Of a DNA stretch of 27,533 nucleotides, positions 23,874-27,533 are shown in pieces (position 1 is the first letter of the stretch; each line of letters starts with the position of its first letter). The DNA is from Synergistes sp. (GTDB lineage: Bacteria > Synergistota > Synergistia > Synergistales > Synergistaceae), in NCBI GenBank assembly GCA_016288355.1, contig JAEEYY010000030.1, positions 1 through 27,533 of the forward strand, in the 5' to 3' direction. The notes under the pieces are model-generated. The model saw nothing but the letters and a program-made list of their open reading frames with translations, did not search any database and was not told the DNA's origin. A program made the position numbers and the translations under genes.

Positions 23874-24104
23874 GACATAAGAAACAGCCGTACCGGGGCT
23901 GCGGGTCCTGCAGCATATTTGCCCTCTTTAACGAATCTTGTCCGCCGCTCATATTCGGCGCGAAAAAGCCTTTACAAAGCCCCTCCGATAAAAGACAATA
24001 ACAGGCAGGGTCTTACCCTTTATCCCGGTCGGAAACCGACGGTGCCTGTGTGCCTTAAAATACAGGCCGGCGGAAAATTCGCGGCCGAAAGCCGGTGGAG
24101 ATAC
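23874..24104 (+). other. Untranslated leader with several hairpins upstream of the GT8 gene
   Basis: No convincing gene lies here. The frame in line with the GT8 gene is open back to a TTG inside the terminator, but it lacks an ATG, a ribosome site and family resemblance. The stretch folds locally. GCTGC/GCAGC forms one hairpin near 23899-23915 and CGCCG/CGGCG another near 23944-23960. A compact three-helix element spans 24001-24049: outer stem ACAGGCA/TGCCTGT, inner hairpins GGGT-CTT-ACCC and GTCGG-AAA-CCGAC. It does not match a riboswitch consensus I know. It could be a regulatory leader or the debris of a lost gene. Confidence 0.3.
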
Positions 24105-25118
24105 TTGAATAAAGAAACGATACAGATTGCGGTCGCCTTCTGCGATCCGAAAGGTACCTATTCCCGCCATGCTGCGGTCACGATGGCGTCCATATTCGCC
24201 AATACCAAAGAAAAGGTATGCGTGAATATAGTACATGATGAGACCCTTACGGCAGAAAACAGGGAAAAACTTGAAGAGACAGCGCGCAGTTTCGGACAGG
24301 ATGCGAATTTTATCTGTGCCGGAAGCCTTATAGACGATAAGAGCATCGACGTAAGCAAGCTCACGGTCGACGGCGCGCGGGGCACTCTCTACAGGCTTCT
24401 GCTGCCGGATATTGTGGAGAGCGAAAAGATAATATATCTTGACTGCGACATCGTAGTGAATATGGACATAGCAGAGCTGTGGAACGTGCCGCTGGAGGAT
24501 CATGCCGCGGCTGCGGTGCGCGACGTCTGGTCCCTTGATTATATCAGAGGCGTGCCTGTGCCGCGGCGGCTCGCTATGGTATGGGATATTCTGGGTGTCC
24601 GCCGCGACGAATATTTCAACGCAGGCGTCCTGCTGTTGAATCTTAAAAAGCTGCGCGGCGGATACGGTTTCCTGTCAAAGGTGGAGGATTTTTACGCAAG
24701 ATACAAAAAATGCATAACGCTCGCCGATCAGGACTGCCTTAACTATATCTTTGCCGACGATAAGATTCTTATCGATGAAAGATTCAACCGCATTAATGCG
24801 GACGGAGTCAGCGAAGAAGATCTGCGCGGATCGATATGGCATATGGCGGGAGGCGCTTCAAAGCCGTGGGCTGTCTGTACCCGCCCCTATGTCGACGACC
24901 TGTACTGGAGATACCTCTGCCTTACCCCCTACTGCCGCGACCGGAATGATCTGATAAGACTGATGTTGAGCGGCCTTTCCGCACCGGCCTATACCCATAT
25001 ACATTCGTCGCAATGCATCAAACGCCTGAAAAAACAGATGGCTGACAATATCTTCCGTGCGCATATATGGACGATTCCGCATATATTGGCGGCAAAGCTG
25101 AGGGGCAGGAAAAAATGA
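24105..25118 (+). CDS. Family 8 (GT-A) glycosyltransferase, LPS/capsule type
   Basis: A 337-residue GT8 enzyme of the RfaJ/WaaO-like group, which usually adds galactose or glucose in LPS core or capsule assembly. The likely start is TTG 24105, with GGTGGAG at 24094-24100 (close spacing, 4 bases). The frame continues upstream, but that part looks non-coding. Visible features are IQIAVAFCDPKGTYSRHAAV at the N-terminus, YRLLLPDI, the DXD metal site LDCDIVV (D113, D115), YFNAGVLLLNLKKLR, and DQDCLNYIF. The C-terminal H246...KPW (253-255) completes the GT8 pattern of metal and sugar ligands. It overlaps the next gene by ATGA. The weak start context suggests low or regulated translation. Confidence 0.9.
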   Translation: MNKETIQIAVAFCDPKGTYSRHAAVTMASIFANTKEKVCVNIVHDETLTAENREKLEETARSFGQDANFICAGSLIDDKSIDVSKLTVDGARGTLYRLLLPDIVESEKIIYLDCDIVVNMDIAELWNVPLEDHAAAAVRDVWSLDYIRGVPVPRRLAMVWDILGVRRDEYFNAGVLLLNLKKLRGGYGFLSKVEDFYARYKKCITLADQDCLNYIFADDKILIDERFNRINADGVSEEDLRGSIWHMAGGASKPWAVCTRPYVDDLYWRYLCLTPYCRDRNDLIRLMLSGLSAPAYTHIHSSQCIKRLKKQMADNIFRAHIWTIPHILAAKLRGRKK

Positions 25119-26158
25119 AGATAGCGGAGATACTTCCGGAACTTGATATAGGCGGAGTGGAGCGGCATGTCATAGACCTTTCCAACGAGCTTTCAAAACG
25201 GGGGCACGAGATCACGGTGATATCGGCCGGGGGCAAGATGGCGTGTCAGCTTTCAGGCGCCGTCAGGCACATTGATATGCCGGTGCATAAAAAAAATCCC
25301 GCGCTGTGCTTTATATGCGCCGGTAAGATAGCAGAACTGGTCCGCGAACAGGGCATCCAGCTGCTCCACGCACATTCGCGTGTCCCCGCCTGGATAGCGC
25401 GGATCGCTTCGAAAAAGGCCGGCGTTCCCTATATCGTCACGGCGCACGTCGATTTCGGCAACAAATCGCGCTGGATATACGCACCATACCGCAGCGCGTC
25501 CTGCGTGATATGTGTCAGCGAAGCCGTACAGGAGGCTATGAAAGACTGCTTCTACGAGAACACGCGCGTCGTGCTGAACGGTCTGGACGAACCGAAAGTC
25601 TCCTGGACGCCGGAAAATCTGCATGGACCGGTGAGATTTTTATTCGTAGGACGTCTTTCTCCTGTCAAGGGACTTCAGGATGTGCTTGCCGCGCTGCCTC
25701 AGGAGGGGGATTGGTCCCTTGACGTCGTTGGCGACGGACCTATGCGGCAGGAACTTGAAAATATAACGTCATCGCGCGGACTCGGCTCAAAAGTTACGTT
25801 TCACGGTTACTCTGATAAAGCAGACGAGTTCATGGCCCGCGCGTCCTGCCTTTTATTTCCGTCATACACGGAAGGTATGCCGCTCACACTCGCGCGCGCG
25901 GTGCAGATAGGGATTCCTGTGATCGCGTCCGATATCGCTCCCGTGGCCGAGATGGCCGGGGGAAATGAAGACCTTCTGTCTCCGGGCGATATTGACGCAT
26001 GGCATGCCGCTGTTTCTGATTTTATCGAAACAAGGAGCGCGAAGCTGAAGATCCCTGCAGAGAATGTTCCCACGCTTGAAAAAATGGTCGGCGAGGATGA
26101 GGCGATATATCGTGAGATGATCGGCGAGTACGCAAAGGCAAAAGGATGTCAGCGGTGA
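25115..26158 (+). CDS. Family 4 (GT-B) glycosyltransferase with altered EX7E motif
   Basis: A 347-residue retaining GT-B enzyme. The ATG at 25115 (ATGA overlap with the GT8 stop, GGGGCAGGA upstream) is preferred to an ATG 48 bases earlier inside the GT8 gene. The N-terminal Rossmann domain starts with ILPELDIGGVERHVIDLSNEL and the acceptor-side motif GG(V)E. The C-terminal domain has RFLFVGRLSPVKGLQDVLAA and the donor site SYTEGMPLTLARAVQIGIPVI. In most GT4 enzymes the EX7E pair has two Glu residues; here the first is E253 but the second position is R261. The enzyme could still be active, have shifted donor preference, or be impaired. Confidence 0.88.
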   Translation: MKIAEILPELDIGGVERHVIDLSNELSKRGHEITVISAGGKMACQLSGAVRHIDMPVHKKNPALCFICAGKIAELVREQGIQLLHAHSRVPAWIARIASKKAGVPYIVTAHVDFGNKSRWIYAPYRSASCVICVSEAVQEAMKDCFYENTRVVLNGLDEPKVSWTPENLHGPVRFLFVGRLSPVKGLQDVLAALPQEGDWSLDVVGDGPMRQELENITSSRGLGSKVTFHGYSDKADEFMARASCLLFPSYTEGMPLTLARAVQIGIPVIASDIAPVAEMAGGNEDLLSPGDIDAWHAAVSDFIETRSAKLKIPAENVPTLEKMVGEDEAIYREMIGEYAKAKGCQR

Positions 26159-27243
26159 GAGTACTGCATTATGTGGATGAAAACAAACTGAGCTGGTGCG
26201 AGTCCTGGATAGCTTTGCTGTGCAGGCTGGCGGAGCTTGGCGTCCGGAACATGGCCGTTTGCCGGGAAGGCGGCACTCTTTCAAAACGCCTGCGCGACAA
26301 CGGTATAGAGACCGCAGAATATACGCCGCTTGTTTCGTCCGTACCGCTGCTCTGCCGCGGGTTCAGGGACATTATAGGCAAAATGACTCCGGATGTGATG
26401 CATACAAGACTTTCTTCCGCGGCTGCAACAGGAGGCTTTTGGGGGAAACACAGTAAGATACCGGTCATATCGACAGTTGACAAACATGCCAAGGTAAAAT
26501 ACTACAGGAATGCGGATCTGATCCTTCCATGTTCGAATGCGGTAGCGCGCCATATGGCCGGGCAGGGCTTTCCTTCAGCCAGGATGCAGGTGGTGTACAA
26601 CCCTATAGATGTATCCGCTTACCGGAGAAAAGAGTCGGTGCGGCGCGAGATGCGGGCACATAATTCGGCCGGAGAAAAGAGTCTGGTAATTGCCGCCGGG
26701 GGTCGCTTTGATGAAGGAAAGGGTTTTGAGCGACTTATCGAGGCGTATTCCATCCTCAGGAGGAAAACCGCGCCGGATACCGATACAGTGCTGTGGCTCA
26801 TCGGAGACGGTCCGCGCATGGCTGCGATGAAAGCCGATGTCTCACGTCTCGGGATCGGCGGCAGCGTAGTATTTGCAGGTTATGCAGACAATATTAAAGA
26901 GTGGCTTTGGGGCGCGGATATATTTGTTTCTCCTTCCGAACTTCCTGAAGGTTTCAGCGTGATGCTGCTTGAAGCCATGGCCAGCGGGCTTCCGGCTGTT
27001 GCCACATCCATCGGAGGCACCCCTGAGCTCGTGGAAGACGGCGTAAACGGCATGCTTTACGACCCTGGCGACGCGGGCCTGCTGGCCGAAAAGCTGCTGT
27101 CAATGCTTAACGGCAGGGAAAGCATTCCTGAGCTTTCGCGGCAGGCGGTGAAGAGCGCATCGCGTTTTTCGCTCGACGCAGTTGCGGCGGATACCGTTGA
27201 GATCTATGAACGTTTTGCACGCCTGAAGGAAAAAACAAAATGA
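26146..27243 (+). CDS. Family 4 (GT-B) glycosyltransferase
   Basis: A 365-residue GT-B enzyme. The ATG at 26146 overlaps the previous gene by 13 bases and has AAAAGG just upstream; a GTG at 26155 is an alternative. The first domain is divergent (VLHYVDENKLSWCESWIALL instead of the usual GG-E motif). The linker has VVYNPIDVSAYRR, and the C-terminal domain shows AAGGRFDEGKGFERLIEAY, LWLIGDGPRM and VVFAGYADNIKEWLWGADIF. An intact EX7E donor motif follows (E268...E276 in PEGFSVMLLEAM) and then GGTPELVEDGVNGML. It ends in an ATGA overlap with the next gene. Substrates are unknown; the context is surface glycan synthesis. Confidence 0.92.
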   Translation: MSAVRVLHYVDENKLSWCESWIALLCRLAELGVRNMAVCREGGTLSKRLRDNGIETAEYTPLVSSVPLLCRGFRDIIGKMTPDVMHTRLSSAAATGGFWGKHSKIPVISTVDKHAKVKYYRNADLILPCSNAVARHMAGQGFPSARMQVVYNPIDVSAYRRKESVRREMRAHNSAGEKSLVIAAGGRFDEGKGFERLIEAYSILRRKTAPDTDTVLWLIGDGPRMAAMKADVSRLGIGGSVVFAGYADNIKEWLWGADIFVSPSELPEGFSVMLLEAMASGLPAVATSIGGTPELVEDGVNGMLYDPGDAGLLAEKLLSMLNGRESIPELSRQAVKSASRFSLDAVAADTVEIYERFARLKEKTK

Positions 27244-27533
27244 ACAAGGTAAAGCGCGAGCTGCTGCGTATTGGCATGCAGGCCGCTGTCAGGTATCATC
27301 AGTTCCTGCCGGGGAGCCTGTCGGCCTATCTTAAGACGGCCTGGAACCGAAACCAGTATGAGCTCGCGTGCGGGCTCTATCCCGGCGGGAGGTCCCTGCC
27401 TTACGCCGCCGATCTGCCGCAGGATATCCGCATACTTGACCTTTCATGCACGTCCGGCTTCGGCGAGTGCGTGCACCCGTGCGTAAGGTACATCCCGGGA
27501 GGTGCGGGGAAGAGCGAATGGCATTACATTATG
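27240..27533 (+). CDS. Start of an unidentified gene of the glycan cluster (3' truncated by the window)
   Basis: The first 98 codons of an open frame that continues beyond the window. The ATG at 27240 forms an ATGA overlap with the GT4 stop, so the gene probably belongs to the same operon. There is no signal peptide or membrane segment in the visible part. It is basic at the N-terminus (MNKVKRELLRIG). Near the cut edge it has GECVHPCVRYIPGGAGKSEWHY, which resembles the 'HP-v-yfP-gw-g-yWmAyTPYP' signature seen in some polysaccharide-cluster proteins with a beta-propeller/glycosidase-like fold. That resemblance is from memory on a short stretch, so the function is left open. Confidence 0.6.
   Translation, partial: MNKVKRELLRIGMQAAVRYHQFLPGSLSAYLKTAWNRNQYELACGLYPGGRSLPYAADLPQDIRILDLSCTSGFGECVHPCVRYIPGGAGKSEWHYIM

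Noticed and set aside
23829..24104. N-terminal extension of the GT8 gene back to TTG 23829
   Set aside because: The TTG lies in the T-tract of a terminator, there is no ribosome site, and the extra 92 residues resemble no GT8 N-terminus.
1..27533. Toxin-antitoxin, phage, insertion sequence, CRISPR or tRNA features
   Set aside because: No transposase, integrase, direct-repeat array, tRNA fold or inverted terminal repeats were seen on either strand by reading; the window is continuous operon-like coding sequence.

Overview
The window reads as one long, single-strand (+) stretch of a diderm bacterial chromosome. It holds no RNA genes, insertion sequences, CRISPR arrays or convincing minus-strand genes. 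The secretin, the type II secretion (T2SS) components and the O-antigen ligase-like proteins imply an outer membrane. Gene order, codon flavour (many ATA and AGG codons) and protein texture suggest a Synergistota-type organism (Cloacibacillus/Synergistes-like). That placement is an inference from memory and has not been tested by search.

Region 1 (1-8440) is housekeeping. It holds the 3' end of secA, a secreted DUF3857/transglutaminase-like protein of unknown role, argS and a small FtsL/DivIC-type division protein. The rpsF-ssb-rpsR operon follows, with its own sigma70-type promoter and a strong terminator. A DUF2232 membrane protein, rplI and dnaB then follow from a new promoter, and a short GC hairpin with a T-tract lies just after dnaB.

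Region 2 (8455-20357) is a compact secretion locus. A Wzy_C-family (O-antigen ligase / O-oligosaccharyltransferase) membrane protein directly abuts a pseudopilin gene. It is followed by gspK, gspL, gspM, gspN, gspC, a second pseudopilin (gspI-like), gspD, gspE and gspF. Several junctions are ATGA overlaps or zero-gap, so co-translation is likely. The order is J-K-L-M-N-C-I-D-E-F, close to a circular permutation of the classical C-to-N operon. No major pseudopilin (gspG), gspH or prepilin peptidase gene lies in the window. The secretin signal peptide carries a possible lipobox, so it could be a self-anchoring liposecretin.

Region 3 (20388-27533) is a surface-glycan cluster. It holds a second Wzy_C membrane protein, two GT2 glycosyltransferases, a GT8 glycosyltransferase, two GT4 glycosyltransferases and the start of a further gene cut by the window edge. 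A 318-base gap before the GT8 gene holds a terminator, a candidate promoter and a foldable leader. The glycan genes may build a glycan that the two Wzy_C proteins transfer to lipid A-core or to protein. The position of the first Wzy_C gene makes T2SS pseudopilins or T2SS cargo a possible target.
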